This document shows positions 8,611 to 17,930 of a DNA stretch of 64,000 nucleotides, piece after piece. Source of the DNA: Pseudodesulfovibrio sp. JC047 (lineage in GTDB: Bacteria > Desulfobacterota > Desulfovibrionia > Desulfovibrionales > Desulfovibrionaceae); the NCBI RefSeq assembly GCF_010468615.1, contig NZ_WUEH01000018.1:1-64000 (forward strand), read 5' to 3'. The notes beneath the pieces are model-generated. The model was not told the origin of the DNA. It was given only the letters and a program-made list of their open reading frames with translations, and ran no database searches. The position numbers and the translations under genes are program-made. How positions within the stretch are numbered: position 1 is the first letter of the stretch; each line of letters begins with the position of its first letter.

Positions 8611-8854
8611 AGAACATTTTCCCACGCCTAAAAAACACATCATTAACAATTATGACAATAAAACACCATTTTTGCAGAGACTTCGACTTTTACACAGTTT
8701 TCTGTCAAAAATCCACTTCAATAATTAAAACAGTTGTTTCATAGTAACATATTGAAATACAAAATAAAAAATGAAAATGAAAAATTTGCCAGAACCCGGA
8801 AGAACCGTTAATTAAAGCACCTTCCAATGACTATAAACAAGAGATAAGCACACC

Positions 8855-10273
8855 GTGAGCATTCAGGGAAATAAAGTACTCATTGCCAATAGAGGCGAAA
8901 TCGCTGTTCGGATCATGGAGGCATGTTCCGATCTGGGCGTTCCATTTGTCGCCCTGTATACGGAAGAAGACGCCCAATCCGGGCATATCGATGTCGCCAA
9001 ACGACTTGGTGGCGAAAAGTCACTCTACCGTATCCACAATTACCTCGATGCCGGAGATATTCTGTCTGTGGCGGATGAATCCGGTGCAACCGCTATCCAT
9101 CCGGGCTACGGATTTTTCTCGGAAAATTACCGTTTTGCCAGACGAGTGGTCAATCGGGATCGCCCCATGACCTTTATTGGACCATCATGGGAGGTCATTC
9201 GTGACCTTGGCGACAAAATCAACACGAAGCGGCTGGCCCGCACATTGGGCGTGCCCACCGTCCCCGGTTCAGACCGGGCTATATACGATGAATTGGAAGC
9301 GGAATCCATTGCCGAAAGCCTCTTTGAATTCCAGACAAAAATGGGCATTTCCCGCCCTGTAGTTCTGGTCAAGGCATCCGCTGGCGGTGGCGGCATGGGC
9401 ATCGATGAAGTTGAGGACATGGCTCGTTTCAGGCAGACCTATCGTCGTATTCGCAACTACTCGCTGCGGACATTCAACGACGAAGGCGTTCTTATCGAGC
9501 AACGGGTTTTCAACTTCAATCATCTCGAAGTCCAGATCGCCTCGGACCGGACCGGTTTGAATCCGGTTCATTTCGGCACACGGAACTGCTCCGTCCAGAG
9601 TCCGGGCCTGCAAAAACGAATCGAAGTCGCTCCCGGCTTCTGGCCTGAAAATCTCGGCTATACATTCGATGCCCAAAAACTCATGAACGACATTACCGAA
9701 TATTCACTCTCCATCGCCCGTGAGATCAAATACGACAACGTGGGCACCTGGGAATGGATTGTCACCCCGGACGGGTCACCATTCCTCATGGAAGTGAATA
9801 CCCGTATTCAGGTGGAAAATGGAGTTTCAGCCTGCATTGCCTCAACAAAAGGCAACAATGACGTCGATCTGGTCAGAGAACAAATTCGAATCGGACTTGG
9901 CGAAGAGCTGGGATACACCCAAAAGGACGTTTCTTTCGATGGCGTGAGCATCGAATATCGTCTCATTGCCGAAGACACGACCAACGGATTCACCCCATGG
10001 GTCGGCAAGATCGAAGAACTCAAATGGACGGACCGCGAGTGGCTTTCCTTGCACACGCACGTTCCACTTGATCGCACCTATCAAATTCCAACAGAATATG
10101 ACCCCAATCTGGCCTTGGCCATCATTTGGGGCAAAGATCTGAAAGAAGCCAAGAAACGTGGCCTGGAATTTCTGAACGACCTCAAACTCAACGGTGGGGA
10201 CTCAAGCGGTGCTGGCATGAAGTCCAACATCCCCTTCCTGATTGAGAAAACAGCAAATCTGCTTGAATTCTAA
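8855..10273 (+). CDS. accC: Biotin carboxylase subunit (AccC-like)
   Basis: The 472-residue protein starts with GTG and opens with KVLIANRGEIAVRI, the biotin carboxylase N-terminal signature. The ATP-grasp glycine-rich loop (VKASAGGGGMGID) and the catalytic region MEVNTRIQVENGVSA are clear. Canonical AccC has VEH where this one has VEN, so it belongs to a divergent branch. It would carboxylate biotin on a carrier protein with ATP and bicarbonate. The stop is 4 bases before the next ATG, so it is cotranscribed with the carboxyltransferase. No biotin carrier protein gene is present nearby. Acetyl-CoA carboxylase is the likeliest role, but another acyl-CoA substrate is not excluded. Confidence 0.85.
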   Translation: MSIQGNKVLIANRGEIAVRIMEACSDLGVPFVALYTEEDAQSGHIDVAKRLGGEKSLYRIHNYLDAGDILSVADESGATAIHPGYGFFSENYRFARRVVNRDRPMTFIGPSWEVIRDLGDKINTKRLARTLGVPTVPGSDRAIYDELEAESIAESLFEFQTKMGISRPVVLVKASAGGGGMGIDEVEDMARFRQTYRRIRNYSLRTFNDEGVLIEQRVFNFNHLEVQIASDRTGLNPVHFGTRNCSVQSPGLQKRIEVAPGFWPENLGYTFDAQKLMNDITEYSLSIAREIKYDNVGTWEWIVTPDGSPFLMEVNTRIQVENGVSACIASTKGNNDVDLVREQIRIGLGEELGYTQKDVSFDGVSIEYRLIAEDTTNGFTPWVGKIEELKWTDREWLSLHTHVPLDRTYQIPTEYDPNLALAIIWGKDLKEAKKRGLEFLNDLKLNGGDSSGAGMKSNIPFLIEKTANLLEF

Positions 10274-10277
10274 CACT

Positions 10278-12524
10278 ATGAATATAGAAAAGAAATTACA
10301 AGATCTTCAGGAACGAGTGACGTATGCCCGCGACATCCTTGGTGGCACGCCCCGATCGGAGTTGGATGCCTTTTCCAAGGAAATAGCGGAGTTCTCTGCC
10401 AAAAACACAGAACTCACAGACGAGCTGCAAAACCGTGCGTTGGATTCGCTGGACGCCCGATTGATCGCCATGGAATCCGCCATTGATACGCAACTGACGG
10501 CCATGGACAAAGTCCGTATTGTCCGCCATCCACAACGGATGTGCCTCAAGGACATTCTGGAAAATGTCTATGACAATTACACCGAAATCGGTGGCCAGGA
10601 CGAGCACTCAATCGACCCGGGAATGCTCATTGCCCGTGCCTACATCACCAGACGGCGTGGCAAAAAGCTCATCAATCAGCCGGTCATGGTCGTTGGTCAA
10701 GAAAAAGGCCATGGCGAAGACTTTCGTAACGGCGGCTCCATCAAGCCCTGGGGAAACAGCAAGGCCTTGAAATACATGAAGGTCGCGGCTCGGGAACAGA
10801 TCCCCATCCACGCATATGTCAATACGCCCGGCTCCTACCCGGTGGAAGACTTTCCGGGTGCAGCCCAACAGATTGCTGAAAACATTTATGAAATGGCAGG
10901 ACTTCCCGTCCCGATCATTGCGATCTTTTCCGAAGGCGGTTCCGGCGGTGCCGAGGCCATTGGCATGGCTGACAAACGGCTGATGCTTTCACACGGCTAC
11001 TATTCCGTCATTTCTCCCGAGGGAGCGGCCGCCATCGAAGGACATATTCGAGGCTCGGAACGCGCCCCTGCCGAACTCATTGAATCCTGCGCTCTTGCCC
11101 AACGCATCACTGCACAGGACAATCTGGAAAACGGCTATATCGATGAAATCATTCAGGAACCACCGCTTGGTGCCCGCGCCGATCATTTTGACTTCTACAA
11201 ACAGGTTCGAGAACAGGTCGTCAGAGCGACCGATGAAATCGCACTCAGCGTGCGTGGCGTCCGACTGTTCCGGGCCATGGCCATGCGCCATTTTCATCGA
11301 CACACGGATATCATTGTCCGCTGGTCGCTCAACGAAACGGCCCGCGAACGACTGATCGCCAAACGATTCAAGAAATACCGAAAATTGGCCCAGCACGCCT
11401 ACAAGGACAATCGGTCCCTGATGGACAAGCTCACGGCCACCAGTTCCGGTATTGTATCCAACACCTCCAGCCTGCTTGTCTACGGCTTGGTTAAACCATT
11501 TCGCCAGCGTGTCGGTCGCATCATCGAGGAAGCCACTGACGAAATTCATGTGGTCACCGGCAAAATTGACGCGGTTGTCAAAAACGGTCTCAAAAAAATT
11601 GGCATCAAGCTGGATAGCAACAAACAGCAGGAAATGGAGCTGACCGGTCTTTCCACTTCGCAAGAAACAAAGCCCGCAATTACCAGCGACAATGGCTACA
11701 TCAGCCCGCAGGCCAAAATGGACCGGGAAGTGACCTGTCCACACGCGGCCAAACGCGGCTGTCTCGATATCTGGGCCAGAGACCTGTTCACCGATTTTGC
11801 CGGTGTCTGCCCTCATTGCGGATACAATTTCCCCATGGAATATCAGTGGTATCTGCACAATCTCTTTGACAAGGATTCGCTTCAGGAATTCAATCGGGAC
11901 ATTGCGGCGGGCAACCCCACACAATTTCCCAATTTCGATGCTCGTGTGGACGCGGCCAAGAAAAAAACGGGATTGCAATCAAGCTGCATGACTTTCAATG
12001 CCAGTCTTGAAGGGATCAACATCACCTGCGCCACGCTGATCGCCAATTTCCGAGGTGGGTCCGTGGGTGCGGCTGAAGGTGAAAAATTCATCCGCGCGCT
12101 GGAGCTGGCGCAAACCAAACACCAGCCTTTCCTTGCCTATGTTCACGGAACAGCGGGTATCAGGATTCAGGAAGGTGTTAACGGTCTGATTCAGATGCCA
12201 CGCTGCACCATGGCTGTTCGCAAATACATCGAGGAAGGCGGCCTGTATATCGTCCTGTATGATACCAATTCATACGCCGGACCTGTTGCCTCGTTCCTTG
12301 GATGCTCTCCCTACCAATACGCGGTCCGCTCTTCCCGACTGGGCTTTGCCGGTCCCGGGGTCATCAAGGAAACAACCGGTATCGAAATACCGCCGGACTA
12401 CCACAATTGCTACAAAGGCCTTTCCAGAGGCCACATTCAGGGCGTGTGGAGCCGCAAGGACATCCGCAAAAATCTGCATCAGGCTTTCCTCACCATCGGT
12501 GGTCGAAACCTCTACTACCGATAA
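10278..12524 (+). CDS. Fused carboxyltransferase alpha-beta (AccA-AccD type)
   Basis: The 748-residue protein joins both halves of acetyl-CoA carboxyltransferase in the order alpha then beta. The first half has RIVRHPQR, VMVVGQEKG, SEGGSGGAEAIG and YYSVISPEGAAA, as in AccA. The second half begins with a cysteine cluster (C487, C495, C511, C514), then IRIQEGVNGLIQM and RLGFAGPGVIKETTG, as in AccD. The first cysteine pair is C-x7-C rather than CxxC, which is unusual for the AccD zinc ribbon. About 130 residues of linker separate the domains. The start is the ATG 4 bases after the biotin carboxylase stop, not the upstream TTG at 10242. The complex would transfer CO2 from biotin to an acyl-CoA, probably acetyl-CoA, for fatty acid synthesis. 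Confidence 0.88.
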   Translation: MNIEKKLQDLQERVTYARDILGGTPRSELDAFSKEIAEFSAKNTELTDELQNRALDSLDARLIAMESAIDTQLTAMDKVRIVRHPQRMCLKDILENVYDNYTEIGGQDEHSIDPGMLIARAYITRRRGKKLINQPVMVVGQEKGHGEDFRNGGSIKPWGNSKALKYMKVAAREQIPIHAYVNTPGSYPVEDFPGAAQQIAENIYEMAGLPVPIIAIFSEGGSGGAEAIGMADKRLMLSHGYYSVISPEGAAAIEGHIRGSERAPAELIESCALAQRITAQDNLENGYIDEIIQEPPLGARADHFDFYKQVREQVVRATDEIALSVRGVRLFRAMAMRHFHRHTDIIVRWSLNETARERLIAKRFKKYRKLAQHAYKDNRSLMDKLTATSSGIVSNTSSLLVYGLVKPFRQRVGRIIEEATDEIHVVTGKIDAVVKNGLKKIGIKLDSNKQQEMELTGLSTSQETKPAITSDNGYISPQAKMDREVTCPHAAKRGCLDIWARDLFTDFAGVCPHCGYNFPMEYQWYLHNLFDKDSLQEFNRDIAAGNPTQFPNFDARVDAAKKKTGLQSSCMTFNASLEGINITCATLIANFRGGSVGAAEGEKFIRALELAQTKHQPFLAYVHGTAGIRIQEGVNGLIQMPRCTMAVRKYIEEGGLYIVLYDTNSYAGPVASFLGCSPYQYAVRSSRLGFAGPGVIKETTGIEIPPDYHNCYKGLSRGHIQGVWSRKDIRKNLHQAFLTIGGRNLYYR

Positions 12525-12541
12525 CCCGAACCCACGACAGC

Positions 12542-12574
12542 AAAAAGGCACCTTCCACCGAAGGTGCCTTTTTT
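12542..12574. terminator. Terminator of the acyl-CoA carboxylase operon
   Basis: AAGGCACCTT (12545-12554) pairs perfectly with AAGGTGCCTT (12561-12570), flanked by A at 12542-12546 and T at 12569-12574. It is a classic strong terminator that can work in both directions. Confidence 0.9.
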
Positions 12575-12650
12575 ATATCCAATACCTTTCAGCCACTTCA
12601 CCCCTTCGAGCAAAGCAAGCACTTCGAATTTCGAGAGTTGCCTCCGGCGG

Positions 12651-12856
12651 CTCAAGAACCTTTTGAAAAAGGTTCTTGAGAATCTCCAAAACTTCTTGGC
12701 GTGCCTTCGGCAGAAGAAACACCAGTCATTCGACAGCCAATGAACCGATTCTCATAATATTTCATAGAGATATCGAAGAACCCCGAGCGAAGCGAGCGAT
12801 AAAAAATTCTGGAAGGGAGTCCAGAGGGGAACCTCTTTCAAGAGGTTCCCCTCTGG
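12651..12856. repeat. Intergenic double-hairpin repeat element, copy A
   Basis: This 206-base element fills much of the 412-base gap between convergent carboxylase and ettA genes. Its left end is a perfect 14-bp stem with a 2-base loop (12651-12680, CTCAAGAACCTTTT arm). Its right end is a perfect 17-bp stem with a 2-base loop (12821-12856, CCAGAGGGGAACCTCTT arm). Between them lie aatctccaaaacttcttggcg and gaagcgagcg-type segments. Both ends and the inner flanks recur, inverted, at 29711-29958. I see no protein gene here; the short open frame across it is a by-product. The hairpins could act as transcription ends for both converging genes. Confidence 0.75.
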
Positions 12857-12937
12857 TCGTCGAAGACGCCTTCCCGGCAAGGGACCGCCGGAGGCAAAAC
12901 GCCTTCCCGACACAAAACTTTTTCCTAACAAGAAACC

Positions 12938-14620
12938 TTATCGAGTCAACTTGCGGAACTTGAGCCGATGCGGCTGGCTGGCATCAGTCCCAAGCCGCTT
13001 CTTCCTGTCCGCATCATATTCGCTGTAATTTCCTTCGACCATGACCACTTTGGAATCCCCTTCAAAGGCGATAATATGAGTGGCCACACGATCCAGAAAC
13101 CACCGATCATGACTGATAACCAACACACATCCGGCAAAGTTTTCCAATCCATCTTCCAAGGCGCGCATGGTATTGACGTCAAGGTCGTTGGTCGGTTCAT
13201 CAAGCAATAAGACGTTTGATCCAGATTTGAGCATCTGGGCCATGTGGACCCTGTTCCGCTCACCACCAGACAAAACATCGACGGACTTCTGCTGATCCTG
13301 TCCCGCAAAATTGAAACGGGAACAATAGGCACGAGCATTGATTTCACGGTCACCCAACTTGATAAACTCATTGCCTCCGCTGATGATTTCATACACCGTC
13401 TTGCCCGGTGTCAAAGACGCACGATTCTGATCAGCATAGGCAAGCTGGACCGTCGAACCGACCGTCATGGTCCCGAAATCCGGCGCTTGGTCACCGACGA
13501 TCATCTTGCACAGCGTGGACTTACCAGCACCGTTCGGACCGATAATACCCACAATGGCATTGGGTGGGAGAATGAAGTTCACATCGTCCATGAGAAGCTT
13601 GTCACCCATGGATTTGGTCACGTTTTCGGCAACGATGACTTGCTTGCCGAGATGGGGTCCCGGTGGAATGTAGATCTGTAAATCATCGGCCAGCCGCTCA
13701 CTTTCGTGGCTGAGCATGGATTCATAAGCATTGATACGCGCCTTGGACTTGGCACGGCGGCCCTTGGGCGACATGCGAATCCATTCCAACTCTCGCTGTA
13801 AGGTCTTTTGGCGGTCGGCTTCCTGTTTGCCTTCTTTGGCAAGACGATTCTGCTTCTGATCCAACCAAGAAGAATAGTTGCCTTTCCAGGGAATACCGCG
13901 TCCGCGATCCAGTTCAAGAATCCAGCCAGCGACATTATCGAGAAAGTAGCGATCATGAGTCACGGCAATAACGGTTCCGGGAAAGCCGGACAGGAATTGT
14001 TCGAGCCAGGCAACGGAATCTGCATCAAGATGGTTGGTCGGCTCATCCAACAACAAAATATCCGGCGATTGCAGCAGCAGACGACACAGGGCGACCCGAC
14101 GTTTTTCACCACCAGAAATCACGGAAACCGGGGAATCACCCGGAGGGCATCGAAGCGAATCCATAGCCATTTCGAGCTTGGAATCAATATCCCACGCCCC
14201 TTTGGCGTCCATCAATTCCTGAACTTTTCCCTGTCGCTCTATAAGCGCATCCATTTCGTCAGGTTCCATGGGTTCAGCAAATTTGTCGTTGATCTCGTTG
14301 TATTCACGGATGATATCCATGATCTCGCCAACGCCTTCTTCAACCACTTCTCGAACAGTACGCTCTTCATTCTGAAGCGGTTCCTGTTCGAGATAGCCGA
14401 TGGTGAACCCTTCCTTGACATGTATATCGCCTTCAAAGGTTGTATCCACACCGGCCAAAATCTTCAACAGAGACGACTTTCCCGATCCATTCAGACCGAG
14501 AACACCGATTTTGGCACCGTAAAAATACGATAGGGACACATTTTTCAGCACTTCCCTTTGCCCGTGACGCTTGGTCACCTTGTACATGGAATAAATTATC
14601 TTATCGGGTTCGTTGCTCAT
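12938..14620 (-). CDS. ettA: Energy-dependent translational throttle protein EttA (ABC-F)
   Basis: The 560-residue soluble protein has two ABC cassettes in tandem without membrane helices, as in ABC-F translation factors. Walker A motifs are GLNGSGKSS (first) and GPNGAGKST (second). Both signature motifs (SGGEKRRVALCRLLL and LSGGERNRVHMAQML) and both Walker B segments (LLLDEPTNHLD, LLLDEPTNDLD) are present. The toothlike arm and linker rich in charged residues (PKGRRAKSKARI) match EttA, which binds the ribosomal E site and gates elongation according to ATP/ADP ratio. GAGG precedes the ATG by about 6 bases. Length equals the E. coli protein within a few residues. Confidence 0.95.
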   Translation of the reverse strand: MSNEPDKIIYSMYKVTKRHGQREVLKNVSLSYFYGAKIGVLGLNGSGKSSLLKILAGVDTTFEGDIHVKEGFTIGYLEQEPLQNEERTVREVVEEGVGEIMDIIREYNEINDKFAEPMEPDEMDALIERQGKVQELMDAKGAWDIDSKLEMAMDSLRCPPGDSPVSVISGGEKRRVALCRLLLQSPDILLLDEPTNHLDADSVAWLEQFLSGFPGTVIAVTHDRYFLDNVAGWILELDRGRGIPWKGNYSSWLDQKQNRLAKEGKQEADRQKTLQRELEWIRMSPKGRRAKSKARINAYESMLSHESERLADDLQIYIPPGPHLGKQVIVAENVTKSMGDKLLMDDVNFILPPNAIVGIIGPNGAGKSTLCKMIVGDQAPDFGTMTVGSTVQLAYADQNRASLTPGKTVYEIISGGNEFIKLGDREINARAYCSRFNFAGQDQQKSVDVLSGGERNRVHMAQMLKSGSNVLLLDEPTNDLDVNTMRALEDGLENFAGCVLVISHDRWFLDRVATHIIAFEGDSKVVMVEGNYSEYDADRKKRLGTDASQPHRLKFRKLTR

Positions 14621-14659
14621 TATTACCTCGTTAAAAATGAAAAAACAGCAGGACGAGCA

Positions 14660-15490
14660 CTAGGTATACGACTGCACAACCGCTTTCAAGTCGTTTGTGT
14701 CATATTCATGCAGTGCCAATCGGTCATGCACAGGAAAAATTGGTCGATCATTGCGATACAGTACCCCCAGCGGAATCCGGTCGCCGAACTCATCGCTCTT
14801 TTCCATGGCTGCGGCCCAATTGGTCGGGTCGTGCTCTTCCAGAAAATAGGTCCGTTCCTTGTACCACGCAAACGTATTGACTTTATTAAAAGAAACGCAG
14901 GGTTGCAAGATATCAACCAGTGAAAAACCCGTATGATTCATGGCCTGAGTCATGACATCGACCAAATGATCCGGCTCGCCGGAAAACGCCCGCGCCACAA
15001 AACTCGCCTTCATCGCGACCGCCACACTGACCGGATTGAATGCCTCGGATGGCGCGCCAGCCGGTTGGGCCTTGGTCACATGTCCTCGCTCGGTCGTCGG
15101 ACTGGCCTGTCCCTTGGTCAGACCGTAAATCTGATTATCGTGGACCAACAAGGTGATATCCATGTTGCGCCGAATCGCGGCGAGAAAGTGATTGCCACCT
15201 TCACCATATGAGCATCCATCGCCGGACACACACAAGACCTTCATGTCAGGATTGGCCATTTTCATGCCCTGCGCCACCGGCAGGGAACGACCATGCAACC
15301 CATTGAACATGTGGCATTTCAGATAATGAGGCATCTTGGCGGCCTGCCCGATACCAGAGGAAATCACGACCTCGTGTGGGGCGATGTCCAGGGCGGACAA
15401 TGTTTTTTTCAAACTCGAAAGAATCGAGAAATTACCGCACCCGGGGCACCATGTTGTTTCGAATTGACCGAAATCTTCAACAGTGACCAT
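14660..15490 (-). CDS. korB: 2-oxoacid:ferredoxin oxidoreductase beta subunit
   Basis: The 276-residue subunit binds thiamine pyrophosphate (SGDGCSYGEGGNHFLAAIRRN, with the GDG start and the following N) and has early cysteines (WCPGCGN) that can hold an iron-sulfur cluster. It is the beta subunit of KorAB-type enzymes, which decarboxylate 2-oxoglutarate or a related 2-oxoacid and reduce ferredoxin. GGAG lies about 8 bases before the ATG, and the alpha gene stops only 4 bases upstream, so the two are translated together. The substrate cannot be fixed from sequence alone; 2-oxoglutarate is likeliest because there are no separate gamma and delta subunits as in pyruvate or branched-chain enzymes. 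Confidence 0.88.
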   Translation of the reverse strand: MVTVEDFGQFETTWCPGCGNFSILSSLKKTLSALDIAPHEVVISSGIGQAAKMPHYLKCHMFNGLHGRSLPVAQGMKMANPDMKVLCVSGDGCSYGEGGNHFLAAIRRNMDITLLVHDNQIYGLTKGQASPTTERGHVTKAQPAGAPSEAFNPVSVAVAMKASFVARAFSGEPDHLVDVMTQAMNHTGFSLVDILQPCVSFNKVNTFAWYKERTYFLEEHDPTNWAAAMEKSDEFGDRIPLGVLYRNDRPIFPVHDRLALHEYDTNDLKAVVQSYT

Positions 15491-15494
15491 ATCG

Positions 15495-17192
15495 TTACTC
15501 CATGGTTTCGAGAATTGTATTCAGACCGGCAAGCACATACTCGGCAGACATGGGCCGACCATCGAAACGCAGAATATATTCGCGGATGATGAACCCGGTT
15601 TCCTGCGCAATCAATTTGGAAAACTGCCCGGTGGCATTGCCTTCCACCGTGATAACGGTGCCTGACTCTTCCAGATAATCGATGAAAGTATCTTCAAGCA
15701 ACGGCCAAACCTGTTTGAAATGCAGGACCCCCACGCTCTTGCCAAAATCGGCCATTTCCATGGCATCCAGACACGCGCCAAGCGTGGACCCCCATGAGAC
15801 CAGCAAGACATCAGGGGTATCTTCACCATAGTAATCCGGCTCGACCACCTCGTCCCATAATCCATATTCCTTATTCAACCGCTTGGTGTTCTGCATCATG
15901 CGGTTGAGACCGTCCTCGGTAATGACTGAGTCCTCATCGTGTTCATGAGAATCGGCCCGAACCAATGCTTTAGTCGATCCCGGCACCAGCCGAGGCGAAA
16001 CCCCGTCTTCCGTCAAAAGATACCGCTTATATTCGGCAGCGTCCGCGTCAAGCATAGGACGCGCCGTATGTGGCAACGTCTCGATATCAAATGGTTCAAG
16101 TGACCGATATGAATCAGCGAGATACTGATCTGACAAGACAAAAACAGGAACCTGAAACCGTTCGGCAAGGTCAAACGCTCGATGCATCAAATAAAAGCAC
16201 TCTTCAGGGTCAGCCGGGGCAAACACGGCACGCGGGAATTCTCCATGCCCGGCATACAACACCAGATTGAGGTCGCCCTGTTCGGTTCGAGTCGCCATTC
16301 CAGTGGCAGGTCCGGGGCGTTGAACCACCATGCAGACCAACGGCGTCTCAGACACGCCAGCCAGACTGAGGCCTTCAACCATAAGCGCCAAACCGCCGCC
16401 GGACGTGGTCACTGCGGCCCTGGCTCCGGCATAGGACGCTCCGATAGCCATGTTCACCGCCGCGATTTCATCTTCAACCTGTTCGTACACCAATCCGAGT
16501 GGGCCGCCTTTTTCAATGAGGGTCATGGCGACCGAGGTTGCTGGTGTCATGGGATAAAATGACAAAAAATTGCATCCGGCGGCCAAAGCTCCAAGCGCAA
16601 TGGCTTCATTGCCATTGATCATGATCCGTTCGCCGTCCTTCTCTGAAGGAGCCACACAGGGGAACGTGTATTCCTGCGACGTCACCCAGGCATAGGCTGA
16701 CCGAAGCACGTCAATATTGGCCTGCACCACTGATTCGCCTTTTTTCGCAAAGGTCTCAGTCAAAAGCCGTTCCAGAATCTCGGCATCCAGACAGACGACC
16801 GCGCCAAGCACGCCAAGGGCAACCGTATTGTGAAACAACGGTTTCGGGGCCAACGTCTTGAACGGAATCCGCAGAACGTTCGCGGCATCAGTCTCAAGAT
16901 CATCCCCGGCAATGACAATGGCTCTGGAGGTAAGATTTGCCTCGTGCAATGCCAAAGTTTCAGCATTCAAGGCCACCAGTATGTCGATGGACTCCGTCGG
17001 CCCGACAATGGGATCGGGACCAAAGCGAATGGCAAAGGTGTTATGCCCCCCACGAACCCGCGACATATATTTCTGATTGACCAACAAATGATATCCGGCC
17101 CGGGTGCTTCCTTTGGAGAAAAGGCGTCCGATTGTGGCCAAACCCTGCCCCGCCGCACCGCCGATAACGATATTGAAGCTTGTATCCTGCAT
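15495..17192 (-). CDS. korA: 2-oxoacid:ferredoxin oxidoreductase gamma-alpha fusion subunit
   Basis: The 565-residue subunit fuses a gamma domain at the N-terminus (IVIGGAAGQGLATIGRLFSKG, about 1-180) to the alpha, pyrimidine-binding domain (NGNEAIALGALAAGCNFLSFYPMTPAT onward). This is the KorA arrangement. Together with KorB it would make acyl-CoA, CO2 and reduced ferredoxin from a 2-oxoacid. AGGA lies 6 bases upstream of the ATG. A terminator separates it from the upstream ferritin gene, so korA should have its own promoter within 17193-17221 or be read through. Confidence 0.88.
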   Translation of the reverse strand: MQDTSFNIVIGGAAGQGLATIGRLFSKGSTRAGYHLLVNQKYMSRVRGGHNTFAIRFGPDPIVGPTESIDILVALNAETLALHEANLTSRAIVIAGDDLETDAANVLRIPFKTLAPKPLFHNTVALGVLGAVVCLDAEILERLLTETFAKKGESVVQANIDVLRSAYAWVTSQEYTFPCVAPSEKDGERIMINGNEAIALGALAAGCNFLSFYPMTPATSVAMTLIEKGGPLGLVYEQVEDEIAAVNMAIGASYAGARAAVTTSGGGLALMVEGLSLAGVSETPLVCMVVQRPGPATGMATRTEQGDLNLVLYAGHGEFPRAVFAPADPEECFYLMHRAFDLAERFQVPVFVLSDQYLADSYRSLEPFDIETLPHTARPMLDADAAEYKRYLLTEDGVSPRLVPGSTKALVRADSHEHDEDSVITEDGLNRMMQNTKRLNKEYGLWDEVVEPDYYGEDTPDVLLVSWGSTLGACLDAMEMADFGKSVGVLHFKQVWPLLEDTFIDYLEESGTVITVEGNATGQFSKLIAQETGFIIREYILRFDGRPMSAEYVLAGLNTILETME

Positions 17193-17214
17193 ACTTTCCT
17201 CGTGGCTGAGACCG

Positions 17215-17244
17215 AAAAAAACCGGAAGGGGCGATCCCTTCCGG
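17215..17244 (-). terminator. Ferritin terminator
   Basis: CCGGAAGGG (17222-17230) pairs perfectly with CCCTTCCGG (17236-17244), and A at 17215-17221 gives a seven-base T run on the minus strand. It lies directly after the ferritin stop at 17262. Confidence 0.9.
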
Positions 17245-17261
17245 CTCGGTACACTGATTTT

Positions 17262-17768
17262 CTATGCGTCTGCCGGAGGGGTAAAGACCCGCGTTCCCAG
17301 GTCTCGATCCAGCATGAACAATCCGCCGCCGGCACCAACCATCTTGAGTTTGCCGACAATCTCGCCAACGGTGTCCTCTTCCTCAACCTGTTCGGAGATG
17401 AACCATTGCAGGAAGATACCGACCGCATGATTCTTCTCTTCGACAGCCAGATTGGCCAAATCATTGATACGGGCAGTGACTCCCTGTTCATGGGCCAATG
17501 CGTCTTCAAAAGCGGCCAGAGGCGATTCCCATGAATACTGAGGGGCCTCGATGGTTCCGAGCTTGGAATGACCACCCGCTTCATTAATGTAGCTGAAGAA
17601 CTTCATGGCATGAAACATTTCTTCCTGATACTGGGCATACATCCATGTGGCGATACCGGACATTCCCTCCTGAGAGAAATGGGAAGACATGGACAGGTAG
17701 ATATGTGCCGAATAGATTTCCCAATTCATCTGCGCATTGAGCGCAGCTTCCATTTTTTCACTGAGCAT
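17262..17768 (-). CDS. ftnA: Ferritin
   Basis: The 168-residue protein is a classical non-haem bacterial ferritin. Ferroxidase-centre residues are seen in NWEIYSAHIYLSM (Glu and Tyr), QEEMFHAMKF (Glu and His) and HEQGVTARINDL, with FLQWFISEQVEEE near the end. It stores iron and protects against Fenton chemistry. AAGGAGATGACTC stands before the ATG. It is a single-gene unit with its own terminator, and an inverted repeat lies in the upstream region. Confidence 0.95.
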   Translation of the reverse strand: MLSEKMEAALNAQMNWEIYSAHIYLSMSSHFSQEGMSGIATWMYAQYQEEMFHAMKFFSYINEAGGHSKLGTIEAPQYSWESPLAAFEDALAHEQGVTARINDLANLAVEEKNHAVGIFLQWFISEQVEEEDTVGEIVGKLKMVGAGGGLFMLDRDLGTRVFTPPADA

Positions 17769-17793
17769 GAGTCATCTCCTTGACTGATATATC

Positions 17794-17816
17794 ATTTGGT
17801 ACGGACGCGACCAAAT
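17794..17816. promoter_or_regulatory. Inverted repeat in the ferritin promoter region
   Basis: ATTTGGT (17794-17800) and ACCAAAT (17810-17816) form a perfect 7-base inverted repeat with a 9-base centre, 26-48 bases upstream of the ferritin start. The position suits an operator or a leader hairpin. It does not match the Fur box consensus that I know. The regulator is unknown. Confidence 0.35.
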
Positions 17817-17930
17817 CCGAACGTCCGACGCAGTAACACGACACAAAGGTAACCATTGCACACAAAAAGGCCAGTCTACAATTCACCATTTTTATCATTA
17901 TTTTGCAACCTGAACCCATTACGCAGGAAA

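Noticed and set aside
12676-12963. 95-codon plus-strand open frame in the carboxylase-ettA gap
   Set aside because: It is read through the hairpin repeat and has no family similarity that I recognise.
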